DNA of 64,000 nucleotides, taken from positions 19,360,040 to 19,424,039 of the forward strand of contig NC_045145.1 of NCBI RefSeq assembly GCF_008831285.2, in the 5' to 3' direction. A model generated the notes under the pieces. That model saw only the letters and a program-made list of their open reading frames with translations. It did not search any database and was not told the DNA's origin. The DNA comes from Nymphaea colorata (lineage: Eukaryota; Streptophyta; Magnoliopsida; Nymphaeales; Nymphaeaceae). Position numbers and translations under genes: made by a program. Below are positions 1 to 13,359 of this stretch, piece after piece (position 1 is the first letter of the stretch; every line of letters begins with the position of its first letter).

Positions 1-3000
1 CAACTGAATGCTATACAACCGGCCAAACAGGGAGAATCCATGCAAAACCATTGCCTAGCTAAACTTTGCATCCGAAGCTCCACCAATGGTGTTCTCTAGA
101 AAAGGTTTCAAGAAAGGAATTGTGTGGCTGCTAAGGGTATATATTTCCTATAGCCTATTGCTTGTATCCAACCGGCCTAGTCATGTATGTTTCTAAATGT
201 AGCCATATAAAGGTAAGCTACTTTATAGGTCCCAGTGGCAAACCACCAACACTTAGATGATCAGATTCCTCATGAACACATTCAGTTTTCACAGTTAAAA
301 AATTGGTATACAAGAAAAGAGCACCCTTAAGAGTTAAGATCAACATTTAAACAAAGCTATTCTGTTGAAGACAACTAAAAATATGATTGAATTAAACATG
401 TAACCAATTGAGGGAAACATATAAAAGGAGAAGGCTACATGTGCCGTTGTTTCGTTTCTTGGGGAGAAGAAAAAGGGTACTGCACTTTCAAACAAACAGA
501 GTTTGAGGCTTACAGAAGAAGGCATTGCCTTTTTAGTGCATGCGGATGCTTTAGGTAGAGATGATAGGAGAAGTACGAACTTTTCTTTTTTGTGCATGAC
601 TCCAGATTCCATTCTCGTCTTCAGTGGGACAGGATTAGATGCGTTTGGAGCAATCCAAGCTCGTGTATCTGGCAAATCAAAGTGCCATGACATAAAATCT
701 CGAGGCTGATTGTGATGCTCATTCTTAGCACCTTTTTCATTGTTTTAACCGTAATTATAGAATCGAAATCCGAGTTCAGATCCTAAAAAATGCATTAAAT
801 TTCTGAAATTCCCAAAGCCTTAGATCACTAGTGGTCATGCTAAGACAACATCTGTGTGTGTGTGCGCGCACGCGTCTCAGTCTCTGTTATCTCCTAAGCT
901 GCTGTAAATTATAAGTTGCTTACAGAAGAATATGTTCATACTTCGAAAGGAAAAGAGGCCATGCTATCTCTTGAATAACAGCCGAGATCCTCTGCGAAGA
1001 TTAATTCCTCACGGAATCCATCATTCCCATATATGGATAGATATCTTTCAGCCAAAGGGAAAGTGAAGATTTAGTATCATGATCTGGGTACAGGCGGCCA
1101 CATAGAATTAATAGCTACCATCACGGAAGATGAAGGCTGCTTGAGAAGCGTGGAAACCCACATTCTTTTCTTGATTCCTCTGGACATTGCATGTGCTCTT
1201 TGCTTGTCTCGATTTAGTAAAAACTATTAATAAGAAAATGAGGGGGATATAATCTTTTCCTCAGTGAAGTAGAAAGAAACACCGAATTATTGGATTTGGT
1301 TTAGCAAAGCTAGCTTATGTCGTCCTTAATTCGAGTATGGACTTCCATTGAGAATCAGATGCCTAAGATTAACGCTCAACCTGATAGAAACTCCATGATC
1401 CACTGAAACCAAGTAAAGTACCTGGTGATATTGATTAGCTTTGTGAAACTAATAATGGAAACTCTGTGGATTCCTTTCATCTTACTTCAATCTTGACTCT
1501 TGAGAACTGATGTTTCACTCCTTTTACCCTCCTAACATGACTGAATGTGCTGAACGGGAGATCCAAACTTGATAGGCAAATGCTACCTCTGCAGTTCTAT
1601 TAAATAAAACCTTTTCTATGGTGCCATGTGGATGCTACTCTCAGCATTTTCTGATTAATCTTCATCTTCTAGATTGATATGTTTTCTTTCATCTGTCAAA
1701 CCATCCTAACGGATTCATAAAAGTGCATCAAGTTTTATGGAACAAAAAGGGATGTCAAGATTATTCCAAATTCTTGCTTTACCTTAGTATTAAATCATGA
1801 AATTTGTCTACACCTACGAGTTACCTCTGATTCTTACCCCATGTTAATGCTGGTTTCCGAAAACTTATAACATATTCTCGGTTTCATTTCAGTTTGACTT
1901 TATACATCTCATTTGTAGTCCTTTGAGCACATTTCCTTTTTTCATTGATATTCTGAAGTTTCCCAGAACCTTTTCCCCCTTTTGGCAGAAAACAGAAAAC
2001 CGAAGGTCGACCAAATATCCTGATCCAATATCTAAGAGTGTGCTTTTCAGAGGAAACTCTAACAAGCCAAGCTGCAGCCTGCTTGTGCCAAAATTAGAGC
2101 CGAAGTCTTGGATGCTTCTCCTAAGAAAGAAAATAAACACCAACTGTGATGACTTTACAGCAAACGAGTTGCCCCCACCTTGGTCACTTCATGCCCTGAG
2201 TCTGAGAATCAAATCATGTTCCATGCGAGATTCAGCTTCTGAATGACAACAAAATTTTCATGCTCCGGTTTTAAGTAAAAGCATTTATTATGATCCAACG
2301 AGTCCATGTTATTACAGCTAGCTTCTCAAGCCACTGATGCAGGGTTGGTTTCCACAGTCCACTCAGTACAGTCCAACTTCATCCTCATTGACTTGATGGC
2401 GTCATTTGTTCTGTAAATGCACACAAATCCAGTCGTTTCTGAGCTGATCCAAACGGGGAGCAGAAAGGTAGAACTAGCCAGCAAAGAGGAGAATCAGAGA
2501 AGAAGCTGCCAATTGCCAGTCACCGATCTTCAGAACGTAATTAAGTCGTCCATGATAGCTGATCCTCTTAATTGTCTATGACTTAAAAACATAGTCACAA
2601 ATATCATTTTCTCGTTTTAAACGACGAAAATTTTCTCGGAATAACATGGTGAACTTGAAAATGGAAAAAAAGGGAAAAATCTGACGTGAAACATAGGGTT
2701 ATACACTTTCCTGGACTATAACCTTGAGTTTTAGTGACGATTTCAGTAAGAGGTGAATTTAATTTTTTTTTGTTCGTTCTGGGCTTGTGGAGAAAACTAG
2801 AATAAATGATGATTTTCCTTGCCGACTGATGTGTTCATTTCAGAGTTACAACATGAGAGTTCTAGGAGATGGGGATTCATTTCAGAGCCACGTATGCGAT
2901 GCAACTGCAGTCATGTTCAAAGTTCACAATTTAACTTTACGAAAATGGCAGCCTAAAAGTGATTTTTCAGATTAAACTTTTTCCCCTTCATATAATTGAA

Positions 3001-3559
3001 CAATAATTCGTTTTGAACATTGAAATTTTTTAATAAGAAAACAAGCTAAAGTAACTAAAACACCAAAAATGTAAAAGGGCAGAGGAAAAGGGGACAGCCC
3101 ATGATATCTATCGTAGGTTAAACATCAACAGAGTGTCATGGGGAATCGACTGCAACCTTCGGTGGCTTAATCTTTTGCGATGAGTTCATGGGAAGTGTAT
3201 TAGGGATTGGAGTATCTGTGGATATACAAATTGTATGAATTCGGTGCATCTTGATCATCTGAAGTTACTTTTGCATGATTAATGGATAATAATTACCACC
3301 TGATTGACGTTTTCATCTCGCATTGGAAAAACCAATTTGATGATAATTATTTACTGTTCCCATGTCAGTCTCTTCGTATTTCTGTCTGCTATGGAAATCG
3401 TTAGTTCCACAATATAATCTGTCATTCTGCTGGTGATTTTTTTTATATAGAAAGGTAACCCAAGTGAATGTTTTCGCATTTGAGTTTAACAGCTGGAAAG
3501 CTTCACGAAAATGCAGACAGGGGAACGAATATGAAACTTTTCTCTCATGAAGCACTAGG
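1..3559. other. Intergenic DNA, no supported gene
   Basis: AT-rich sequence with only short open frames on both strands (the longest about 117 codons, minus strand near 340-693). None has a recognisable domain, and no pair of frames joins through plausible splice sites into a known protein. A short GT/GC-alternating run lies near 855-873. I see no RNA gene and no repeat boundary here. Confidence 0.6.
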
Positions 3560-3564
3560 ATTTC

Positions 3565-3875
3565 TATTGAAGAACGTTTTTGTTTTATGCACTGCTTTCT
3601 GATCAGTTATTTTTTATAAAGACGTGTCTCAAACTTTGGTCGTTCATTTTGTTGGTTGGCAGTTATTTTATGAACAGTTATCATCTTCTACCTTCAGTTT
3701 TGGTGAGAAGGTGTGTTATGTTTTTTTCATGTTCTCTCACTTGTAAAATAACTGGTTGTTAGTATGAGAAAGCAGCCATTGTGCTGTCTTGTGTGTGGAT
3801 GTAGGCCATTGATCAGGCCGAACCACTTTAAGCTCTGCGTGTTTCCTCTATCTTTCTTACTCTTTTATTTCAACA
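3565..3875 (+). repeat. 5' LTR of copia element
   Basis: 311-bp LTR ending in CA directly before the primer-binding site. The 3' LTR begins TGTTGAAG, while this copy has TATTGAAG, so its terminal TG is mutated. It differs from the 3' LTR by roughly twenty substitutions and lacks a 9-bp stretch (near CCTTCACGG), which indicates an old insertion. Confidence 0.92.
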
Positions 3876-3887
3876 TGGTATCAGAGC
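3876..3887 (+). other. Primer-binding site of copia element
   Basis: TGGTATCAGAGC immediately after the 5' LTR. This is the usual plant LTR-element primer-binding site, complementary to the 3' end of initiator tRNA-Met. Confidence 0.9.
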
Positions 3888-6800
3888 GTTTAACATTTCC
3901 TCCGAGGTTGTTGGGGCTTCGATCCAAAGTTTCAGAGTTATTCTATTGAGGAGTCAAGCAGATTGGGCTCTGTTTCTGTTGTTCACGGATTTGGTTTTTT
4001 TTTATCACTTGCTGGAATCTGGCGATGGAGGACAATCAATGGACAGCAACTTGAAGATCATCATCGCCCTCAATCCACGATCAATCTATTGAAGTTTGGA
4101 TTCAATTAGTCCATGATCAAGGGAGAAATCATCAATGCCCAAAGGAACAATACTGGTTCTGGTTCTGAAGAACAGAGAGATTGTGAAATCCAGCCGTAGA
4201 AAAAATGGGCGTGATCATTCCTCAAAGCTCCGTTGGGGCTGAAATTTGGATCGTCCCTTCTTCTTCATCTTGTTGATCTTCAGTCCAAATTTCAGAAAAA
4301 ACGGACCAACGGTTGATTTTCTACGAATTTTTTAGTACTGCAAGGTCCTGAGACGGGAGACCCTGTTCTACTACATTCTGCGACTGAAATTTCTTGAAGG
4401 ATAAATTCTTAACACAATTTTTTTTTGGAAGCTCAGCTTGAGCTAGGAGATTGGGCATCCACTCCTAAGGGTATTAGAAACTTGCTGACCAATTTTGGAG
4501 ATTTTTAGAGTTGGAGGTGATTTTTAAAAATTCAGCGAGTGGTTGCTGGTCTTGAAAGGTGCATGAGCAGACCCGATTTCCTTATTCTCATCTTCGTGAG
4601 CATCATGGCTGAAACAGTTGAGAAAATTGGAAAAAAGCCAAAGAGCTGTATAGTGAGAAAAACAATATTGCTAGAATGTTTCATTTGTCAAAAAAAAAAT
4701 TATAGTGTAAAGAAAGATCAGAAAACCAGTTTCGATGAACATCTTGGTGATCTTCAAGGATTGTGGGACACTTGTTGATATGACTTAAAGTCTGCAAACT
4801 AGATAACGTTTACATGAGCAGCAAAAAAATTTTCAATTGTTAACAGTCTTGGTACAAAATATGAACCAATACGGCAGCAGATTTTTATGAATACATTACT
4901 GCCGTCGTTATCCACCATTTATTTTTTATTAATGAGGGATGAATCAAGGAAGCATGTCATGATTCCCTCGCTGCCAAAGGGAGAAGAATTTGATGATAAA
5001 GTAGCATTTGTGGCTACAGAAAGATAGAATGGGTTTAACCGATGAAAAGGAAAAATAAAGATAGTTTGCACCTATTGTAAAAAGGAAGGACACTTGCGTG
5101 AGCATTGTTGAGATTTGTATGGGAGACCAGACCCTAAGAAATCACCGTTTGAAAAATCTAAAGAAACATCATCCTTGGCAAAAGTAGCTGCTACCAAATC
5201 TAGAGAGACTAATGATGCTACAACTGTTTTAGAAAGATTTTAGATTTGTTAAAGCACATGTCTGTTAAGCAAGAAGCCATGGCTGCATCAGCAAGAAATT
5301 TCACTGTCTAACCCCAAAGATATGTTTTCTAATACTTGGGTGTTAGACTCTGGAGCAAGTGACCACATACCATGGATCGACATCTACTTAAGAACTATTC
5401 AACTCATAATGTTGATAAATCTGTTATATAGCAAATAGGTCTTCTATGTGAGTCGTATTGGTGAAATGTCATTTTTAAATCAGCCTATTAGCTCCAAAAT
5501 TCTGCACATGTCATTGTTGTGTTACTTTCTCTCCAATTGATGTGATTATTCAGGACATTGCGACGAGGAAGATGATTGGTAAGGGAGAATTATGCCGCGA
5601 CGCTTATTGGCTGGATAACACAAGTAGTGCACTGGTCACAAGTTCTAAATCAAATGGAGAGTTATGGCACCGGTGCCTTGGACATGTGTCAAGTCAAACT
5701 TTTAAGTTCTAATGCCTGAGTTAGTCTTTAATTCGCGGTTATATGACATTTGCAAATTTGCCAAGATGTCTAGATTACTGTTTGATACTATATAACATCA
5801 TACTAACACTTTGTTTGAGTTAGTGCATTCTACTGTTTGGGGCCCTATGCCATTTAATTCTTATAATAGATATCGTGTGACTTTCATTGATGATTATTCT
5901 AAAATGACATGGTTGAAACGGCTAGAAATCTAAAAATGAAGTTTTTTCAAAGTTTTGTGAGGTTTTTTAGGATGATTGAAACTTAGTATAATGCTCGTGT
6001 GAAGATTCTGAGACCAGACAATGGAACTCAATGCAAAAATCAAGAATTTGATCAATTTAAGGAAATGCATGGTATTACTCATCAATTTACATGTGTGGAT
6101 ACTCCCCAATAGAACAGGGTGGCTGAGAAGAAAAATAGACATCTGTTAGAAAAAACTCGCTCATTACTTTTCCAAATTTCAGTACCAAAAAGATTTTGGA
6201 GTGATGCAATTATGACAGCATGTTATATAAACAGACTTCCATCAAGACATTTGAATAATAAATCTTCAATGAAAATTTTTATGAAGAGACCTATCAAAAT
6301 TGCACACTTAAGGACTTTGGGTGTGTAGTTTTTGTCATATACAAAGGATCTGACAAGTTAAGTCAAAAAGCCAAGCGATGTGTCTTCTTGGGATATCTTT
6401 CATAAAAAAAGGGATATCGGTGCTTCGATTTAGAAACAACCAAGTATTGATCTCACGAGATATTTGTTTTGATGAGCAGGAACCATTCTTTAAGGTCATT
6501 GAGCGAAAGGGGGAGTCATCAAATCATAATGTTGTACCTATAATGGAGGACTACAAAGAGTTTGATGTGTTTATTGTTTCACCTCAACGACAAGTAGACC
6601 TTAATGAAGTAACAAATCAAGTTGATGATGATGATGATGGTACTACTAATGAGGGTGAAGCTATCCAAAATTCAATTTTAGAGACTACAGCGAGAAGATC
6701 TCAAAGGGACACTTATCCTCCAAGGTATTTGTAAGACTATGTTACTTACTCTACTCAAACATTTCCAATTAATCATTATCTATGCTATAATCGGGTATCG

Positions 6801-7687
6801 CCAAAGGATGTTGCATACTTGAGTAATATATCTAAAGTTGTTAATCAATATTCCTATCAAGAAGCTATGAAGAATTGTGTTTGGGTAGAAGCGATCAACG
6901 AAGAGCTAAATGCTCTTTACAAAAGTAACACTTGGGAACTAGTTCAAGTAGCAAATGATAAGAAGGTGATTGGCTGTAGGTGGATTTTTAAAACCAAGTA
7001 TTATAGTGACGGTACCATAGAGCGACACAAAGCTCGGCTTGTAGCAAAATGTTACACTCAAACTCATGGATTGGACTATGATGAAACATTTGCTCCCGTT
7101 GTTAAAATGAACACTCTCACAATTATTTTATCCATTGCTTGCAATCTCAATTGGGAACTATTTTAGTTAGATGGAAAAAATGCATTTCTACAAGGTGATT
7201 TGAACGAGAAAGTATATACGCAATTACCTCCAGGGCACCCACAAGAAGAAAATCCACATCAAGATACTGTGTTTTTGTTAGAGGAAATTTAGTGACATGG
7301 AAAAGTAAAAAACAACATACGGTGTCATGATCCAGTGCAGAAGCAGAGTATAGAGCGATGACTACTACAGCGAGTGAACTTGTTTGGGTTAAATCTTTCA
7401 TTTGTGAAATGAGATTCAAAGTTGAAAAACCAGTTTCTATGCATTGTGACAACCAAGCGGTGATACACATTGCAGCTAATTCAGTATTTCATGAGCGCAC
7501 TAAACACATAGAAATTTACTGCCATTATGTGCGCGAACATATTCAGCAAAAGGTGATTACAACTCTATACACTAGAAGCAATGATCTGATTGCCGATGGA
7601 TTAACTAAAGGCTTGGATATGAGATGGCTTGAAAAGCTAAAATTCAAGTGGGGATGCTATAATCTCTACGCCCCACTTGAGGGGGAG

Positions 7688-8007
7688 TGTTGAAGAACGT
7701 TTTTGTTTTATGCAGGTCTTTTTGATCAGTTATTTTTTATAAAGATGTGTCTCAAATTTTGGACACTCATTTTGTTGGTTGGCAGTTGTTTTATGAACAG
7801 TTATCATCTCCTACCTTCAGTTTTGGTTCCTTCACGGTGGAGGTGTGTTATGTTTTTTTCATGTTCTTTCACTTGTAAAAGAATTGATTGTTAGTGTGAG
7901 AAAGCAGCCATTGTATTGTCTTGTGTGTGAATGTAGGCCATTGATCAGGCTGAACCACGTTAAGCTCTACGTGTTTCCTCTATCTTCCTTACTCTCTTAT
8001 TTCAACA
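7688..8007 (+). repeat. 3' LTR of copia element
   Basis: 320-bp LTR starting TGTTGAAG and ending CAACA, preceded by a purine tract (GAGGGGGAG) that fits a polypurine tract. It is followed by TTTCC, compared with TTTC just before the 5' LTR. Confidence 0.93.
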
Positions 8008-8367
8008 TTTCCTTTTGATAGGGGAACTGAGATAAATTTGAGACTCAAAAGCTTAAAACAGGAAACTTAGAACATAGATCTGATCTTCTTTTCAACATCG
8101 TATGAAGGGAACCCAAAAGGCTTGGTGCTCTGTATGGCATCAACATTCTATTGCTTAATCTTCATGATTTTGAGAGCCATGCCCTGCACACCAGCCCTAC
8201 GTAGTAGTCATATAGCTAAAGTGTTGTCTTCCTGACAATCTTGCATTTCCACTACGGAGGGTGCAAAATGGTTTTCAACCAAAATCATTTCAACAAAAAA
8301 TGAAGATTGAAAATGTATATTATAGTCTTCCTCTGAACTTCATTCGCCTTCTTGAATTAAGGCCTTA

Positions 8368-8557
8368 TGTAACAAACCCGACCCATTCCTGTGCTCAGGT
8401 CCCTGGTTCGGTGGATCCCAACCCGCCTTTTAACAGTTTCGGCTCCAGCCTGAAAAAGACTAGAAACCAGGACAATCATCTCATTAATGACCCCCCTTTA
8501 TAAGTCATTGAAAATCTCTCACAATCTTCAATACGAGACTAAACATTTGGGCTTACA
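8368..8557 (-). mobile_element. Solo LTR, 190 bp, with 5-bp target-site duplication
   Basis: On the minus strand the element runs TGTAAGCCC to TTTGTTACA, giving the TG...CA ends of an LTR. It is flanked on both sides by CCTTA (8363-8367 and 8558-8562), a perfect 5-bp target-site duplication. No internal region or second LTR is present, so this is the product of LTR-LTR recombination. A diverged relative lies in the opposite orientation at 32969-33182, where it is followed by a primer-binding site, which confirms that the repeat is an LTR. Confidence 0.9.
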
Positions 8558-8562
8558 CCTTA

Positions 8563-11500
8563 TGCCTTGTCGACGCCATTGATCACTACACGATATAGAA
8601 TGGATGTTCTGAATCATGCAGAAGTGATCTCTATAGCACAAAAGCTGAAAAGTGCAAGCCAGACGTGGGTTTGTTTGGATTTGTAGGTGCAATTTTGTTA
8701 GAATTGGAAAATTGATGATCTGAAACTTTTGAAACGAACTTCTAGGTTATGAAATCTCATGTAAACGTGAAAATTCACGGGCGTACTAGTGGAAACATGT
8801 CAAAACCTTTAGTAAAAATGGGGCACTTCATTTTATATCATTGTTTTTCCTTCAAGTAACGTAAGATGGAGCATACGAATGTATAATGAAACGACACAGA
8901 GTCTGATCAGATCACTGACCAGGACGTTTTCATGGCATCACGAAGTCAAATGAGTAAATTGAAATTCACCATTTCATTGTAGTTGTTTCATATAATTGGT
9001 TAAGTTTGAATCCAAGCCGAAATCCAAAAATGGCGCCAACTATTCAATTGTAACCATACCAAAATTTTAAAGTCTGATAGTGCTTTCGGATCCAATAAAA
9101 AGCATCAGAAACTTGCATGTTGGAATCTATAAGGAATTAGTGGCATCAGACAAACACCTCACATGAAAAATTGCAATATTCTGATCATGTTTGTTGAATT
9201 GGATTTAATAGAAAATGATGGAGCCTGGACTAAAACTCAATTATCAAATTCGGAAGCCCATTCAGCTCTTTCTTTAATGGCCTGAATTTTGAAATCACAA
9301 AATGATTCCGACTGGATATCTGATTAAAACTATGACTGGGAAAGGCTCCGCCCATAATGGCTGGCTTCTGGTGATGGTTTCCATTCCCTCCCTTCCAAAT
9401 TCTTAGGTTCTATTGCCTTTGGCGATTCCAGTGATGCGAACCCATCAACTTAAAGAATCAAGCTCCATGACTTAAAAGATGCAGAGATATAGCTCTCATG
9501 AGAATCTAACTACAGATACGCTTCTTCAAGCACTTATAACTCGACCAGCTATGTTATACCACCATTCTTTAAATGCTTATCAAACATCACTTGTTAATGT
9601 CGTTTTGGATGACTGTTCCAACTTAATTAAGCTGAATTTATTTGCCTATATCTCAATACCTCTTGTTAATTCCTACTTTGATTTGAAAAATATTAGATGT
9701 CCTCAAAGTAATTGGTAGCTACCTTACGCCGTTGAATTTCCTACAATATTTGTAGTGGAAAGAAAAAAGTGATGTATTGACTAATTCGATTTCATTCGTT
9801 GGCAATTCCAGCAGTTACTTTCCAAAGAAATTTATGAGTTTTTTCCGAGCCTTGATTTTCTCTCTAGAGATGTTCCATGATTCTTTTACTATGAAACGTT
9901 CACAATCTTTCGAAAGATTGGCTTCCTCGCCACTTGCCGACAAAGGACTTTTCACTGCTTCCATCGGCATTCATTTTCTTCCTGTCTTTTTGTATTGGAG
10001 GAGTTCATGGAAGTCATTGGAGCATTATTGCCAGATTCGATGAGCTCGCGTGGCAGCTAGGAAATTCAACATCATAACTTTCCGGAAAACTCCAATTCAG
10101 CGTCACAACTTTCACCATCAGATGCACTGACTTGATTAGGAGAAAATCGAAATCTATACACGTTAGAGTCTGTTGCCTTCTTTTCTTTCTCTTCCATTCT
10201 TCCCCGTGAGGAACCCAGAATATCAGCTTAGTGAAAGTATGGCAACCATTGCAGTATCGATCATCGATCCTTGCCCTACCACGAGGAAATGGTAGACACA
10301 ATAACTGAAGAGGAAATCAGTGATATGTATAGTAACAAAAAGTGCTAAGAAAGGATGCCAATCTTTTTCGGGGTTGATCTACAACATGATCCCATCTTCA
10401 ATCCGGACAATTGGCATGGTAGCAATTCGCCAGGGGGTCAACCTTATCCATCTTCCGTCAGCCTACGATTATTATTACAGAACAAAATCTTCTTTAATAT
10501 ATTGTCAACCTCCCTCACTTTTTGTTGAAAGCAATGTGGATAGTGCTATGATTGCCGCACCTTTCGAGAGAGAACTCCAATCCATTACGCTTGAGTGCAT
10601 GGCGCGCTGCTTCCAAAATCATGCTTCGCTGACCAAACGTCATATCCATTGTAAATGGAGAAACCTCACGCCATGCCATTCATTTTGCCTTTCTTTCTCT
10701 TTCTAAAACTGATACCGGGAAGGGCACAACACAACAAAACAAAAAGCATGGACGGCAACCAGTGGATGGGTAAAGTTAGCAGAGCACTATGGGACAAATG
10801 AATCAGCATTTACGATTGGTTTGGCCGCCTTCTTCCCCTGTTTCTGTTCAACAATGGTGAAAATGGGAGCGGTCAGCTCCAATCGTTGCAACGCACTTAG
10901 CGGATTGGTGTGATCAAGTTCATTAGAATTAGAGAACGCGTGCATCGGTAGAACTCAAATCAACAAGAATACATCTTGCTTCTTGGAAGGAAGTGAAGGA
11001 ATATCGTGAACATAATTACTGGAAACCCATCACATCCGATTATCAATCGTCCCTTCCTCAGTAACAGTATGATACCCAGCAGCTGTCTGCCAGAAAATGC
11101 GGCATGCCAACCAGAATGGAGTTGGTTGGTAAAGCGTTGGTCTCTCGAAGGTGCCAACTACCCAACATTCACCATGTTTTCGAGCAAAACACCTCCTTCA
11201 CATTAATGGAATCAGAAAAATTTTCTTAATATTTTTGATTTGTTTAGAGCACTTATGATAATCAAATATATCAAAACATTAATTCAATTTTGTGAGGTTG
11301 GTGTAAGCAGTTACTCACACCAGCCACTATATAGGGTCGTCACTGAATATTAAGAGGAAGAGAAGCACTGTGGTTAGGAGGTCCATGCTCAACTTGCTCC
11401 AAAACCAAATTCAAATTCAAAAGTAGGTTGCATTTGAAACCTTTGGTTCTTGTAATCAATGGATTTGGGTTTCCTGCTCAAGTCAAGAATCTGAACCATT

Positions 11501-12600
11501 AAGGCCCCATTTGATTGAAATAAAAATTTAGAACGATAAATTTACCATGAAAAAAATTAGGCTCCTGCTTGATGATATATAAAAATTTGAAACAGTAAAT
11601 TTATATAAAAAAAAGTACATGATAAAAAGTCAAAAGTCAGACTCTAACTTTTTCACAGGATAAAATTACTTTGATCAATTTATTTCTCCAAGATAATTTT
11701 TTGGTGTTTGATTTGAAAGTAAAAAGCCATAGGTTCGAGAAAAGCGGGGGATGCGATCCACCTATCTGTCCGACCCCTCGAACGTTCCTGTGATCTAAGA
11801 TTGAGTGGGTTCCCGATATTGGCATCGGGAATCGGGCCACAAGGACAGCAGTACGCCAGCTTGGGTTTGATTTGGGGATTCTAAGTCGGAACCGTTGAGA
11901 ACGGCACCCGGAATTTCGTCCCCTAGGAACTGTGGATCCCTGACCGTTTGAATGAACCTCGGATCTGGTGCGGCCACAGATCGGGTCTGCAGACGCGTGC
12001 GTCACACTTAGTTGGAACTGCGCATGCGTGCAGGCACGTGTAGTTTCTACACGTTACAAGGCCAAGAAATTTTTTTTTATTTCGGGTACTGCCTTTCTAA
12101 TGTATTTTAGAAATCCGCTTTTCAATTTTTAGGTTCCTTGCCACGAGCTCAACTTTTGTCTCTAACTTTCAGCTTTCCCAAGATCAAGTAGTACTTGAGT
12201 TCTAATTTATTTATTTATTTTTCACTTGAAAAAGGATCTGGAATGTTACGATTGCGTCCATTGACCTAACTGATGGAAAAAGCAAAGAGTAAAAGTCGGA
12301 CTCGGGTGGCAAAAGTTAAGAATCTATCGAAAATGTTAAGAAGCATGAAGCCTGTTTGAGATTATGATCAAAGAAGGGGGACGTTAGGTGAAATATTGCT
12401 AAGCGAAAAGATTAAGCTAATTATACTTAAAACATTGCACTAAAGATGGATGAGTGTCATGCATTTGGATTGTGATTAGCTGAAAGTGTGATGAACACCT
12501 AGACTCTGGTCGGCCAGTTGACTTCCTTTTAACTAATGCTTCTTTTAATTAAACAACTCGAAAAGGTCAAGAATAAGCGGCGCTTCCGGAAATTTGCATA
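8563..12600. other. Intergenic DNA, no supported gene
   Basis: Short open frames only (up to about 128 codons near 10320-10706). No domain, exon chain or RNA gene is recognisable. Around 11740-11990 the base composition is richer in GC than its surroundings and includes a small hairpin (TTCCCGAT/ATCGGGAA near 11812-11833), but I cannot assign it to a gene or element. Confidence 0.55.
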
Positions 12601-12649
12601 AAGTAGAGGGGCCAAAGGAGAAACTGTTGCAAAGCTGCCCTGTGGGCCA

Positions 12650-12880
12650 AGTTAATCCACGTGTTGCCTTCTCCTTCTTCCTTGAATGCTATCCACCAAT
12701 CAGGGAACGGATTATGGCTTCCCCCTCCTATGCAGCTGCCGGTGAAGGCACGACACGTGGACGATCTTGGATCCATTTGAGGAATCACAACTGACCACGT
12801 CATCTTCGGCGACTGAAATCAGCGGCCACGATTTTCCGGTTTCGCCGAGGATAAGGTTAGAGCCTCGTGCCTGTATATTT
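12650..12880 (+). promoter_or_regulatory. Promoter-like cluster of ACGT elements
   Basis: Two G-box CACGTG motifs (12658-12663 and 12754-12759) and a CACGTCA motif (12796-12802) lie within 145 bp, with a CCAAT sequence near 12694 and an AT-rich TATA-like stretch (CTGTATATTTATC) near 12870. In plants such ACGT clusters are bound by bZIP factors, including those of ABA responses, and by bHLH factors. No gene is recognisable immediately downstream, so the assignment rests on motifs alone. Confidence 0.35.
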
Positions 12881-13359
12881 ATCACATAAATTAGGGTCGA
12901 TTCATAAAACACTTAGACCACATGGTTTCATGTCAAATTCATGAAAGATGATGAGATTGAGCAAGGTGCTCTTGGGTGTAAGCTATACAAAATTTATAAT
13001 ATTGTTTGCAACGAGCGTCAGTAAATGGGATGAACAGTGATGCAATTAAAATTTTACAGACCAAAAAGCAGAGGGAATATCAACTTTCCCCTTTCCCTTC
13101 TTTCCCATCTCTATTCTTTTCTCCACTCCCGGCTCATAAAAAAATCGGTTGCCAAAAGGGAGAGGAATGTCGAAGGTGACGTACTTAGTCCAAAGGGTGG
13201 GAAAAAGGCGCCGGTCGGCTGACAATTTTGCAAAAGGTTCACTCGTTCTCATCAGGCAAAAAAAAAAAAAACAAAAGGTGCTTTTCTGTAAATAAAAAAA
13301 GAAAGCGGTCGTGGTGCTCGATGGGTTATGACCGAAGAATTTTGCTTCGCTGGACTGCA

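Larger units (their letters stand above)
3565..8007 (+). mobile_element. Degenerate Ty1/copia LTR retrotransposon
   Basis: Element with both LTRs (3565-3875 and 7688-8007) and the copia domain order gag, protease, integrase, RT, RNase H. Visible landmarks are a CCHC zinc knuckle at 5067-5108, the protease motif DSGAS at 5346-5360, a pre-integrase LWHRCLGH block at 5662-5685, integrase blocks at about 5818-6330, the N-terminal half of RT at 6819-7245 (ending around NAFLQGDL) and RNase H with its copia C-terminus at about 7290-7693. It cannot be active. There are many in-frame stops (for example TAG at 6110-6112 in integrase and TAG near 7164 in RT), frame changes, and a deletion near 7250-7290 that removes the RT half carrying the YVDD site. 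The expected first catalytic Asp of the integrase is Thr (codon 5832-5834). Placing integrase before RT is what separates copia from gypsy elements. The motif ATTTC or TTTC flanks both ends (3560-3564 and 8007-8011), consistent with a target-site duplication. Confidence 0.95.

Noticed and set aside
11120..11165. tRNA-like string with GGTTGGTAAAGCGTTGG
   Set aside because: It recalls a tRNA D-loop region, but no acceptor stem or T-loop (GGTTCGA) can be paired at the correct distance.
11500..11735. Possible MITE between two TTTGATT(T)GAAA motifs
   Set aside because: The two motifs are direct rather than inverted and no target-site duplication is visible.
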